Assembly: GCA_009363875.1 (NCBI GenBank)
Contig: CM018681.1
Span: forward strand, 41,656,010 to 41,720,009
DNA from: Mikania micrantha
Lineage: Eukaryota > Streptophyta > Magnoliopsida > Asterales > Asteraceae
Direction: 5' to 3'
DNA length: 64,000 bases
Under the pieces are notes generated by a model. That model made no database searches and was not told the DNA's origin. It was given only the letters and a program-made list of their open reading frames with translations. Shown here piece after piece: positions 10,660 through 21,530 of this stretch. Position 1 is the stretch's first letter. Each line of letters opens with the position of its first letter. The position numbers and the translations under genes are program-made.

Positions 10660-13317
10660 TGTCACACCCCGCCAAGGCGGAACACGCGTGGTGCGACGGT
10701 CATGGATTCACAGTCATTGTTTATATTGAACGACTTCTATATGCATTAATAATAAGTTTTTACATTACAATCATCTGATTTATAAACAAATATATAATCT
10801 AAACTTCAAAATATGATATGGAAGACTTCACAAGCTTGGCGAGTAAATAAGCTATGCTAGGAAAATCCCAACAATATGTATGCTAACATGATGAGTCTCC
10901 ATGAAAATCATTCCCAATATATGTCCCATGATTGCTTCAATTTTCTGAGAAATACATGCTAAAAACAGTCAGCATAAAGCTGGTGAGTTCACAGGTTTAG
11001 ACACGTAAAAATTGAGTAGTTTCATTCAACCACAAGGTTTCAAAGTGTGACTATTGTTCTCAAAAACAATATCATGAGTTGTGTATATTAATTATTACTA
11101 TGAGCTCCCATAACCGAACTCGACATGATTGAATTGCCCCATCCCAATGTTCTATCGCAAAACATTGTATTGAGATGAATATTGTGCACCCGATCTGACC
11201 TACAATCAAAGTTAGCGCTACTAACCACGGGTGGGGGTTGTCACTCCCGAATAGTACTATTCCCAATAATTCACGTTCACCCACAATTAACGGTTATAGA
11301 ATAAGGGACTTAAAAGCGCTAAATGTAACTCATGTAATAATGTGTTGAACCAAAACCACTTGTGTCAATGAAACGAGTACAAGCATGATTTCCCCCCCTG
11401 TGAATTAGTAAAACATTGTAAAAATAGGGGCCGTGAAACTCACTGTTAGTGTAGATCCGGGGCCTTGAGAGTGTGAATACAGTCTTGTGTTTGAACCCCT
11501 ACTTGGTTCCTATAATATTATAGATTTAGGTTGAGTTCGCAAACTTATAAATTCTATGTTTTTGTTGTGTTAGTTAGTGTTGTTATGTTATCTTGGCGTT
11601 TTTATGTTGACGGGTTTGTTGTAGAAAAATCGTGTCTTATAGTCATAAAACATATTATAATGCCTTAGAAAATAATCACTTATTATTATTATAATGACGT
11701 ATTAAAATATATCCATTTTTGTTTATCAATACCCATCATTTTAAAATATCATATTTCAACAATAAACATTTCAAAATACTTTGTTTGTGTATATATATAT
11801 ATATATACAAATCAGTTTCATTTCAATGACAAATATATATATATAGGGCATGCAAGTATGCATTTATATAATTTTCGGTTTTAGACAGATTGTGTCTAAC
11901 ATTTGCTAGAGAACTTTTAAAATAGCATACAGTTTTCAAAAATTACGAGACTTTACAGTCTAGTATTTCAACGTATTTCGAACAACTTTTATTCAGAAAA
12001 ATTGTTGTGATTCTGCTCGGAAATAGCCCAAAACAGCCGCCCAATTCAGAAGGTCAAAATCCGCGCACTGATTTTGTAGAGGCTGTTTCGGGTATCATTT
12101 AGCTGAGTTAGAAAACGCATAAGCAGTCCCTAGAAAGCTAACTCAACGAACTTAATCACAGAGTTTGATTTTACTTAGTTTAATGTAGTTATGATCAAGA
12201 TATAGTCTCTTGAAATTGGGACAGATTTTGTCCCAAAATCAGAATGTTGTTTGTGTGTATATAAAATTTTAAACTAAACGTTTGAGAGTGTGTTTCACCT
12301 TAGCATGCAAGGAGAAGGAAGTTAATGATGGTTCGGCTTCTTGTTTAGCTTGTTTTTTTTTGGTGTCATGCTATCTTGCAAGTGACCGAGAGGGTTGGCG
12401 TTGTGCATGTGTGTTTAATTGAAAGTCAAAGGTGGTGATGGGAATTGAGTTGGTTGGCTGTCGTGTTTCTTAAGAACAAAAGCGGGTGGTGTGGTTTTTG
12501 AATCACTTGGGTCATGTATTTATATCTCAAGAATAACAAAGATTTGAGATTATTTTATTTGAAATATGGGAAAGTATGGATAGCGAAAGGGTTACGTGTG
12601 ACATTGGTTAAAAGAGTATGGTGTTGTGGTTGGTTGGTGTTGACAGAAGACAAGAATGGGGGAGTGGTTTGTAGATTGATTGCCGTCACCTTTATTTATT
12701 TATTTATTTATTTTTTTGTGATGGCGTGAATGTTTATTTGCCTTACAAAAAAATGAAGTGTCATGAAGATTTCCTTCATTATTATCATTATATTTGTTAT
12801 TTATTAATTTATTTATTTATTTGTAGCTGTCGACTATTTCTAAAAAGAAAAAAAAAAGATTTGTTTTTTTGTTTTTGTTTTTTTTTTTTTCAATTGCCAT
12901 CATAAAATGTGTATATAGATACACACACATCTATACACTTACGTACAGGTACTTTTGTTTTGATTTTTGGATGATGATATGTGAGAGTTAGTTAAATGAA
13001 AATATAACGGTTGTGCATAGGAGTATAGTCGGGTTCCTAAAATTATAGATATAGATATTCATTTGACTATGTTTTTAAGACCCAATATTTGTGATATTAA
13101 ACAACAAAAATTTAAATTATAACATCGAAGTTTTAAGTTTTGAGATTTGATTGTGAACCAATTATCTTAAACTAAATATACAACATTATTATATAAATAT
13201 ATATATATATATATATTTAACTTGTTGGATTTCGTAGTTTGTAAATGAGTCTAACTTATCTACATAAAATTAAAGCTTCGGTCGAGATTAAAACCTGAAA
13301 AATTGACTGATGTCACA
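10660..13317 (-). repeat. Left (3') LTR of the non-autonomous chromovirus
   Basis: It starts TGTCACACCCCGCC and ends GACTGATGTCACA. It contains TA dinucleotide runs near 11795-11815 and 13196-13216, a TTTA run at 12690-12713 and a poly-T run near 12880. Frames of 70-71 codons at 11072-11284 and 12514-12729 are repeated in the other LTR only because the LTRs are nearly identical. Confidence 0.93.
10945..11443 (-). other. Intron-like module, left LTR of the derivative
   Basis: The minus strand has AACA|GTGAGTTTC at 11443 and CATGTATTTCTCAG ending at 10945. Hairpin CAGC/GCTG lies at 10970-10982 after ACTCAC. The stem carries A-to-G and T-to-C changes relative to the CAAC/GTTG stems elsewhere, so pairing is kept. 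Confidence 0.5.
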
Positions 13318-13335
13318 GTCTTCCACCGTTAGAAG

Positions 13336-13352
13336 AATTTCGTCCCGAAATT
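13336..13352 (-). other. Hairpin upstream of the polypurine tract, degenerate copy
   Basis: AATTTCG and CGAAATT pair around a 3-base loop. The hairpin sits about 20 bases inside the left LTR, where element plus-strand priming would start. The intact chromovirus has GGTTTCG/CGAAACC at the same place (54777-54793). The adjoining purine run on the minus strand (GGTGGAAGAC) is weak. Confidence 0.7.
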
Positions 13353-13379
13353 TAGTTTGTGTTTCCCGACATAGAATTC

Positions 13380-13960
13380 GTTTCGAATAATTGGGGGTAC
13401 TTGAGTTTCATTTGATCTTCGCATTCCCAAGCAAATTCTGGTCCTCACCTAGAGTTCCATCGAACCTTTACTATAGGGATGCGACTTTATTTCAATCTTT
13501 TTACTTCTCGATCCATGATTTCTATCGGTTCTTCTATAAAGTGGAGTATGTTATCGATTTGAATTTCATCTAAGGGTATAACGAGTGTTTCATTAGATAA
13601 ATAATTTTTCAGGTTTGAAACGTGAAATGTGTTGCGAACTCCACTAAGTTCTTGGGGTAGTTGGAGTCGGTAAGCTACGGGACCAATCCTCGCAAGGATT
13701 TTGAATGGTCCGATGTATCATGGGTTTAGCTTTCTGCGTTTTCCAAACCTAACGGTTCCTTTCCATGGTGAGACTTTTACCATGACTTTGTCTCCTACTT
13801 GAAACTTCATTGGCTTACGTCTCACATCAGCGTAACTTTTCTAACGATCACGTGCAACCTGTAATCGATTCTTGATTTTGAAGATTTTATCAGTGATTTC
13901 TTGAATGAGTTTTGGAACATTGAGTTGGATGTTGTATCTAACTAATCTCTGTCCAATATA
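13380..13960 (-). pseudogene. Remnant of pol 3' end: integrase C-terminus and chromodomain
   Basis: The minus strand reads in one frame through QVGDKVMVKVSPWKGT, then YIGPFKILARIGPVAYRLQ, then FHVSNLKNYL, then a chromodomain segment with FIEEPIEIMDREVKRLK. These match the C-terminal part of Tekay/Del-like chromovirus integrases, the same region as residues 1370-1515 of the intact polyprotein at 50210-54769. At least four in-frame stops are present (one at 13497-13499). I see no frameshift across about 190 codons. It is dead, but little changed by indels. Confidence 0.85.
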
Positions 13961-16900
13961 TAAGAGATTAGCACTTCCAATCATATAAGCTACAAAGTTT
14001 AGTGGATTGAATTAGTGATTCAAGAGTTACTAGCCGATGTTACTATGAGTCACGGTGATCATAATGTATCATTTTAGTGTCTGAATATCGAGTTGTTCAA
14101 GAGGTTATGAACACCCCATCTCAATACTAACAATTTCTAAGAGTGACGTTAGTTCAGTACAAGTAACTAGGCTAGGTGTAAGTTTCAAACATAGTTCGTT
14201 GTGATAGATAGAAAATCCTTGTATCTAGGGAACTTGTTCATGGCTAGTGTGGAGTTTCCCTTTTGAGTGTGGTTCGGATTCTTTAATCTTCAACCTTGAG
14301 TTGGTATATTACGTTTTAATAATTGCACAAAGTGCTTGTTCTTGAGTGAGAGTAGGATGAACATATGCTATCTAGTTACTAGAGAATAACTAGCTAGTGA
14401 GAAGCACAAGCATCAAATCTCCTAGTCTAGGGGCATCATATGTATAGTTTGTAATTTGTGAGATTTTTCCAATCCTAGTTGAAGTAGGATTCTGTGAGAT
14501 AATCTGTTAAAGATCAACTTACTCATCTCTATGCGAGTTTAATGGTAATTTTGTACATAATGACGTTTGTGTACAATATCACGGTGATATTTTGTTTCCT
14601 TTTTATAAGGTATACGTAAGGGCATCGACTTGTATGAAACACCATCTACAAGAGAAGGAATAACGTAGTAGCTTGTGATGACATTCCGTCAAGAATTTCA
14701 CATGGTGCTTTTGTTAAGTCTTTGGAAGGTACAGTAGAGATCGAGAGTCAACGTTCAAGTTTTTCAAGGTACAGGTGATGTTCCATGTGGAGAAAGTTGC
14801 ATGTTATGAAGAGTAGTTTGATACACTTTAGAAGGATTTAACCCTTGAGAAGTTAATAGGTCAGATGGATAAGTTAACCCCCCGGAGGTTTGAGATATTC
14901 CAGGTAACGGAGTTAAATCTTTGGAAGTTCACGTTGTTCTTTGGAAGCTCTCTAAAAAAAGTTTAAGGATTTTGTTCTACAAAAGCTCACAACTGAGCTC
15001 CTTAGTGAAAATTATTCAAATTTTTCAAAAGACTGTTCTTGACAAGCAAAGGACTTAGCTTCCAAAGCATAAGATTTCAGTCTTCCGATAAATAGGTAGC
15101 TCAATCAATGTGTGAATTGTTGATTAGCTAAACAGTAGTTGGGTGTTACGAATTTTGGTAATGATCTAGTTTAGTGTCACATACATACACAAGGTGTGGA
15201 TGCTATGTAATGATCAAGTGAGTAGATAGATTGTCTATAAGTTGTCAAAGGAATGGAAAAATTCTTTACAGATTCAAGGTTGAAGTGAGTGTGGTTTCCA
15301 GGCTTAGGTGAGTTCCCGATCCAGCTCTAGTTCTCACATTCTAGGTACTGTCAGGATTTGTGTGTAAGGTGTTCAACAACTAATCCATCGCACTATCACC
15401 GAAGGTGAATCAATCATATACCATAAATAATTGTGGTTTTACAACAAACCAAATGTAGATATCTAAAACTTCCTAAAGCTTTTGTCAAAGGAGGCTGAAT
15501 TTAGTTGTTTGGTCAATGGTTGGCTACAACATATCTTTTTAGAATAATTTTCTTTCTGACCATATAGTTGTTCATCGAGACATCATGATTTATCATTTAT
15601 GTTTGCACAATAGAGGACCCTAGAGGCATCATACCACCATTATATGAACTTTAACTCAAATAATCTAGGTAAAGAATTCGTTATAAGGAGTGCTAAGATC
15701 TTGAGTAATAGATTTTGGTTAGTGCTTAGATGGCTAGTTGTATGTGCTAGAAGTTGGAGTACCCTATCATTTTTCTTATGAGAAATGATGAGGTGAAGTT
15801 GGATTAATAGTTGTGACGAAGAATGAAGAGTGTATTAAAAAGGAATTGATTTTGAGGTAAATTTCCTTGTCGGACATGCTAGCTTTATATATGGTAATCT
15901 TAGGAGGTGGATTGGCTTGAATTAATACATATGTGATAGTTCTACATAGAACCATAATATGGTTAAACTTTGGTTATATGTAGAAATCAATGGAATAGAG
16001 TTCACAACAGGTAAGGATAAACTACATGGGTAATTATGGTCTTACATGTAACATCAGAGTAGGTGTTTGATTGTATGTCTAAAGTTTGTGTTGACATATT
16101 CTATTAATATTTGATCAGGACAATTTTGTTAATCACTCACGTTGGTTTATGTGTTTACATACTCCACGATTGAAATCTGAAATATGATTAAAATCACTGC
16201 ACCGTTTAACGAGTGTTGAGCACTCGTAATGGGAGCGTGATCACGTGAGGTATTTTACTTAGAATGTATTGGTGAGAGTTTGCGCATCAGAAGATGAAAT
16301 ATGATTTGGCGATTCTATGGGGATGATCATACTAGAATTAGTTGTCTGCTGTTGAAATAGGTAAAAGGAATAAGTTGAGGTATCATGTTTATTATATGTT
16401 TAAGTGTCGACGAGGCGACTGACACTTACAGATTTTTAGGCATTGAAATTTTCACTCAAAAAAGTGAAATTAGTATAGAAATGAAACTAGCATCCTCAAT
16501 GGGTTTGAACATTGTCTTACCAAATTTCTTAACTCTGATTCCTAGACCCCCAATCATGATGATCGCCTAGAGGCTTCTTTATGGTTTTTGTCTAGATAGT
16601 CTTTTAGACAAAGTTGTGATGAGATTCTTAGACTTACTAGGACTCCTTATGAGGGAGAAGATATGGATATTACCAAACCATCAATGGATGTGATCAAAAT
16701 ATTGATTATTTGAGATCAAATGAGGTTTCTATTTGATAAACTCAGCTTTGTAGTCAACATGTGGTGCCTTAAAGATGAAAGTAATATAAAATTTGTGAGA
16801 TTTGTGCTAAATGAAGGACTGACATACGTCAAAAACAATGTAATACCCTAAGTTCTAATCCTGTGGGCGAAGTTTTCCCACTTTACCTTCAAATAAGGAA

Positions 16901-17590
16901 ATGCTTATTGCGTCAATTCAATCTTTCTTCCTCTGTTGCTTTGGATTCAGTTGAAAAGCTTCCTTATAGATATGTGTGATCAAGGTACACATTACCCTTG
17001 ATGTGGAGTCATTGACTTGATTTACGATTATGAGTACTCAAGTGAAGTGCCTGGGTTGCAATATTAGAGGTTCAATGAACGTACTACGACATGAAAGGAG
17101 GAGAGAAAAATTGGGAGTCTTAATCCATCCTTCCATCATGTTCTTAGTGATGAATGGAAATACAATCCTTTGTAAGGTGTTTTTGATATCTCATAAAAAT
17201 CTTTCTTTATGGGTTGAGTTTTCTTTGTATTCTGAACAATAGGCTTCATCAAAATTCATATGTACATGTAAATTCACCATTACGTTGGCCACCCGTAATC
17301 GTTAATTTACCTTACATAATCATTTTGGTTCCTCCTATCTCATTTCAGAGTGTTATCCATAAGGATATCAAGAGTACACCCTGTAACCATCAGTTACATG
17401 GTTGAGAGTTATTAGGAACAGAGTGTTTGAGAAAGTATTTACTTGAGTTGGATGGTGCTAGAAAATGATTCCGAGCCCTGGAAGCGTCGTCCTCTATCTC
17501 ATTTGAAATAATGTGTCCCTAGAGTATTGTGTATGTTACAATTTCTATAGATTCGATATTCTCATTCCTCTGGCCTGCACCATCCTCAAC
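13961..17590. other. Interior without recognisable genes
   Basis: This is AT-rich sequence inside the non-autonomous element. No frame exceeds about 70 codons, and I recognised no protease, reverse transcriptase, RNase H or integrase-core motif. It may be strongly decayed gag-pol or captured sequence. Confidence 0.6.
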
Positions 17591-17800
17591 TACACTCCCT
17601 GGTGGCTATTCTAGATTGGACCCGTATCTCTTCGATGTCTTTGTCGTCCGACACCGTGCCCTCCTACATGGTATTTCTAGACACCTCGATGGGTGATATT
17701 ATCTCTGCTGATAGCGGTGGTGGAGGTTGTGTGAATAGGGTGTAATCCTCATCCGATAAGTACATGTGAATAGGGTTACATGTTATGGACATGTTAGCAA
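17591..17800 (-). pseudogene. Gag-like N-terminal remnant
   Basis: The minus strand reads LSDEDYTLFTQPPPPLSAEI and continues ISPIEVSRNTM before a stop. An acidic, Pro-rich start like this is common in chromovirus gag. It lies about 130 bases downstream of the PBS, where gag should begin. Further stops follow. Assignment rests on position and composition. Confidence 0.45.
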
Positions 17801-17919
17801 TACAACAATCCTATAATGTTTTTACTTAAAGGATGCCTATATGTGTAGTAAGAATGAGGCCTTGTGAGCCTACGGTTATAGTTCAAGTTACTACATGCAA
17901 CCTGTTCTCTATAACCAAT

Positions 17920-17932
17920 GGCTCTGATACCA
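17920..17932 (-). promoter_or_regulatory. Primer-binding site of the non-autonomous element
   Basis: TGGTATCAGAGCC lies on the minus strand, three bases from the right LTR. It is complementary to the 3' end of initiator tRNA-Met. It is intact although the genes are dead. Confidence 0.93.
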
Positions 17933-17935
17933 ATC

Positions 17936-20469
17936 TGTCACACCCCGCCAAGGCGGAACACGCGTGGTGCGACGGTCATGGATTCACAGTCATTGTTTAT
18001 ATTGAACGACTTCTATATGCATTAATAATAAGTTTTTACATTACAATCATCTGATTTATAAACAAATATATAATCTAAACTTCAAAATATGATATGGAAG
18101 ACTTCACAAGCTTGGCGAGTAAATAAGCTATGCTAGGAAAATCCCAACAATATGTATGCTAACATGATGAGTCTCCATGAAAATCATTCCCAATATATGT
18201 CCCATGATTGCTTCAATTTTCTGAGAAATACATGCTAAAAACAGTCAGCATAAAGCTGGTGAGTTCACAGGTTTAGACACGTAAAAATTGAGTAGTTTCA
18301 TTCAACCACAAGGTTTCAAAATGTGACTATTGTTCTCAAAAACAATATCATGAGTTGTGTATATTAATTATTACTATGAGCTCCCATAACCGAACTCGAC
18401 ATGATTGAATTGCCCCATCCCAATGTTCTATCGCAAAACATTGTATTGAGATGAATATTGTGCACCCGATCTGACCTACAATCAAAGTTAGCGCTACTAA
18501 CCACGGGTGGGGGTTGTCACTCCCGAATAGTACTATTCCCAATAATTCACGTTCACCCACAATTAACGGTTATAGAATAAGGGACTTAAAAGCGATAAAT
18601 GTAACTCATGTAATAATGTGTTGAACCAAAACCACTTGTGTCAATGAAACGAGTACAAGCATGATTTCTCCCCCTGTGAATTAGTAAAACATTGTAAAAA
18701 TAGGGGCCGTGAAACTCACTGTTAGTGTAGATCCGGGGCCTTGAGAGTGTGAATACAGTCTTGTGTTTGAACCCCTACTTGGTTCCTATAATATTATAGA
18801 TTTAGGTTGAGTTCGCAAACTTATAAATTCTATGTTTTTGTTGTGTTAGTTAGTGTTGTTATGTTATCTTGGCGTTTTTATGTTGACGGGTTTGTTGTAG
18901 AAAAATCGTGTCCTATAGTCATAAAACATATTATAATGCCTTAGAAAATAATCACTTATTATTATTATAATGACGTATTAAAATATATCCATTTTTGTTT
19001 ATCAATACCCATCATTTTAAAATATCATATTTCAACAATAAACATTTCAAAATACTTTGTTTGTGTATATATATATATATATATATACAAATCAGTTTCA
19101 TTTCAATGACAAATATATATATATAGGGCATGCAAGTATGCATTTATATAATTTTCGGTTTTAGACAGATTGTGTCTAACATTTGCTAGAGAACTTTTAA
19201 AATAGCATACAGTTTTCAAAAATTACGAGACTTTACAGTCTAGTATTTCAACGTATTTCGAACAACTTTTATTCAGAAAAATTGTTGTGATTCTGCTCGG
19301 AAATAGCCCAAAACAGCCGCCCAATTCAGAAGGTCAAAATCCGCGCACTGATTTTGTAGAGGCTGTTTCGGGTATCATTTAGTTGAGTTAGAAAACGCAT
19401 AAGCAGTCCCTAGAAAGCTAACTCAACGAACTTAATCACAGAGTTTGATTTTACTTAGTTTAATGTAGTTATAATCAAGATATAGTCTCTTGAAATTGGG
19501 ACAGATTTTGTCCCAAAATCAGAATGTTGTTTGTGTGTATATAAAATTTTAAACTAAACGTTTGAGAGTGTGTTTCACCTTAGCATGCAAGGAGAAGGAA
19601 GTTAATGATGGTTCGGCTTCTTGTTTAGCTTGTTTTTTTTTGGTGTCATGCTATCTTGCAAGTGACCGAGAGGGTTGGCGTTGTGCATGTGTGTTTAATT
19701 GAAAGTCAAAGGTGGTGATGGGAATTGAGTTGGTTGGCTGTCGTGTTTCTTAAGAACAAAAGCGGGTGGTGTGGTTTTTGAATCACTTGGGTCATGTATT
19801 TATATCTCAAGAATAACAAAGATTTGAGATTATTTTATTTGAAATATGGGAAAGTATGGATAGTGAAAGGGTTACGTGTGACATTGGTTAAAAGAGTATG
19901 GTGTTGTGGTTGGTTGGTGTTGACAGAAGACAAGAATGGGGGAGTGGTTTGTAGATTGATTGCCGTCACCTTTATTTATTTATTTATTTATTTTTTTGTG
20001 ATGGCGTGAATGTTTATTTGCCTTACAAAAAAATGAAGTGTCATGAAGATTTCCTTCATTATTATCATTATATTTGTTATTTATTAATTTATTTATTTAT
20101 TTGTAGCTGTCGACTATTTCTAAAAAGAAAAAAAAAGATTTGTTTTTTTGTTTTTGTTTTTTTTTTTTTTCAATTGCCATCATAAAATGTGTATATAGAT
20201 ACACACACATCTATACACTTACGTACAGGTACTTTTGTTTTGATTTTTGGATGATGATATGTGAGAGTTAGTTAAATGAAAATATAACGGTTGTGCATAG
20301 GAGTATAGTTGGGTTCCTAAAATTATAGATATAGATATTCATTTGACTATGTTTTTAAGACCCAATATTTGTGATATTAAACAACAAAAATTTAAATTAT
20401 AACATCGAAGTTTTAAGTTTTGAGATTTGATTGTGAACCAATTATCTTAAACTAAATATACAACATTAT

Positions 20470-20502
<33 letters not shown>

Positions 20503-20603
20503 TTAACTTGTTGGATTTCGTAGTTTGTAAATGAGTCTAACTTATCTACATAAAATTAAAGCTTCGGTCGAGATTAAAACCTGAAAAATTGACTGATGTC
20601 ACA
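17936..20603 (-). repeat. Right (5') LTR of the non-autonomous chromovirus
   Basis: This is a near-identical copy of 10660-13317. Observed differences include G/A, C/A, C/T and T/C single changes, longer TA runs at 19066-19087 and 20474-20502, and a shorter A run near 20130. Confidence 0.93.
18221..18719 (-). other. Intron-like module, right LTR of the derivative
   Basis: It is identical in layout to 10945-11443, with hairpin CAGC/GCTG at 18246-18258. In this copy the module would lie in the transcribed 5' leader. Confidence 0.5.
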
Positions 20604-20608
20604 AGTCG

Positions 20609-21039
20609 TCTCGCGTATTCGTTTAAATCGTCACTCGTACAAATACGACGATAACTACACTTTTCGATATGGTTTTCTAATTATTGGACATCATTTAGAA
20701 CGTTAGACTTTCATATATGTTCGTACAGATCGTCACCTATGCAAATAATCCGTCAATTTAGCATTCACGTAAAGACATCCGTTGTTGTTTTGTTCTATAC
20801 ATCCTCATATACGTTTATACATAATAGAATCCTAACAAGTATTCATGTAACTGTTCTGTGTTGTCAGATATGTTTCTGACTGTTAAACCATGGATTTTGA
20901 ACTATGTTTCTGTAATGAATATGAAATAGTTCTCTATTGACATAAAATGAATATAGCAAGCAAGTAATACACATAGATCGTACATGAATTACTGTTCGTG
21001 TTATTGTGTAGATCACTGTTTCAGTTACGTTTCCGGCAC
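20609..21039 (-). repeat. Solo LTR D, second segment
   Basis: This non-coding sequence continues LTR D after the AGTCG duplication at 20604-20608. It ends at GGCAC (21035-21039), the target duplication of the Sirevirus. No gene is seen. Confidence 0.75.
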
Positions 21040-21486
21040 TGTTGATCTTCTAATTTTGATCTTGATCGTCCAACGAAATCCTATTAACAATCAAATATAT
21101 GCGGAATCTATATTTGATCTATATGAATTTAAAGAAGAACAAACATTTCAATAATCACCGTTTCATTAATCAAGCTCAAATGATTACAATGAAATGACCA
21201 ATCTCACACAGAGAAAATCAGGTTTGTCGCACTCAAGATCTGCACAAGTTACCAAACCTCTAGACAAACCTGCATTATATACACAAGGAATCAGATGAAC
21301 CTAGCCGAACCCATAGGTTAGCCAGCCGAACCTTAAAGTTCGCTGGACGAACCTGTACAAACAAACCTACTAGGTTCGCCGAACCTGCTATGGTTCGTGG
21401 GCCAGACGAACCTCAGCCAAACCTCAACTAAACTTTCTATAATTTACATATTTTGATAAGCAACCTATTACAAACATGTACTAACA
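21040..21486 (-). repeat. Left (3') LTR of the Sirevirus
   Basis: On the minus strand it runs from TGTTAGTACATG to AGATCAACA. It holds a cluster of AGGTTCG/CGAACCT words (21300-21420) upstream of a TATA-like TATATAATG (about 21274-21282, minus strand). Confidence 0.93.
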
Positions 21487-21498
21487 AACTCCCCCTTA
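21487..21498 (-). promoter_or_regulatory. Polypurine tract of the Sirevirus
   Basis: TAAGGGGGAGTT on the minus strand directly abuts the 3' LTR. This is the usual plus-strand priming site. The AGGGGGAG core recurs in the gag-only element. Confidence 0.9.
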
Positions 21499-21530
21499 AT
21501 AGTTGCTTCCAAAATCTTCAATGTCTGTCT

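Larger units (their letters stand above)
10660..20603 (-). mobile_element. Non-autonomous chromovirus derivative, complete
   Basis: Two LTRs of 2658 and 2668 bases (10660-13317 and 17936-20603) flank a 4.6-kb interior. The 5-bp target duplication AGTCG is exact (10655-10659 and 20604-20608). A PBS matching initiator tRNA-Met lies on the minus strand beside the right LTR, which fixes the orientation. The interior keeps only a gag-like start and the 3' end of pol, both with stops. The LTRs differ by about 8 substitutions plus TA and A-run length changes, so insertion is recent although the coding region is dead. Movement in trans by an intact relative is inferred. It sits in solo LTR D. Confidence 0.92.

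Noticed and set aside
11072..11284. A 70-codon frame found again at 18348-18560 with the same translation
   Set aside because: It lies in the LTRs of one element. Identity reflects the recent copying of LTRs, not protein constraint, and no family motif is seen.
12514..12729. A 71-codon frame repeated at 19794-20009
   Set aside because: Also LTR sequence, ending in a TTTA simple repeat. Not supported as a gene.
17920..17932. tRNA-like match to initiator tRNA-Met (also 33692, 46601, 49880)
   Set aside because: Only 12-14 bases complementary to the tRNA 3' end next to an LTR: primer-binding sites, not tRNA genes.
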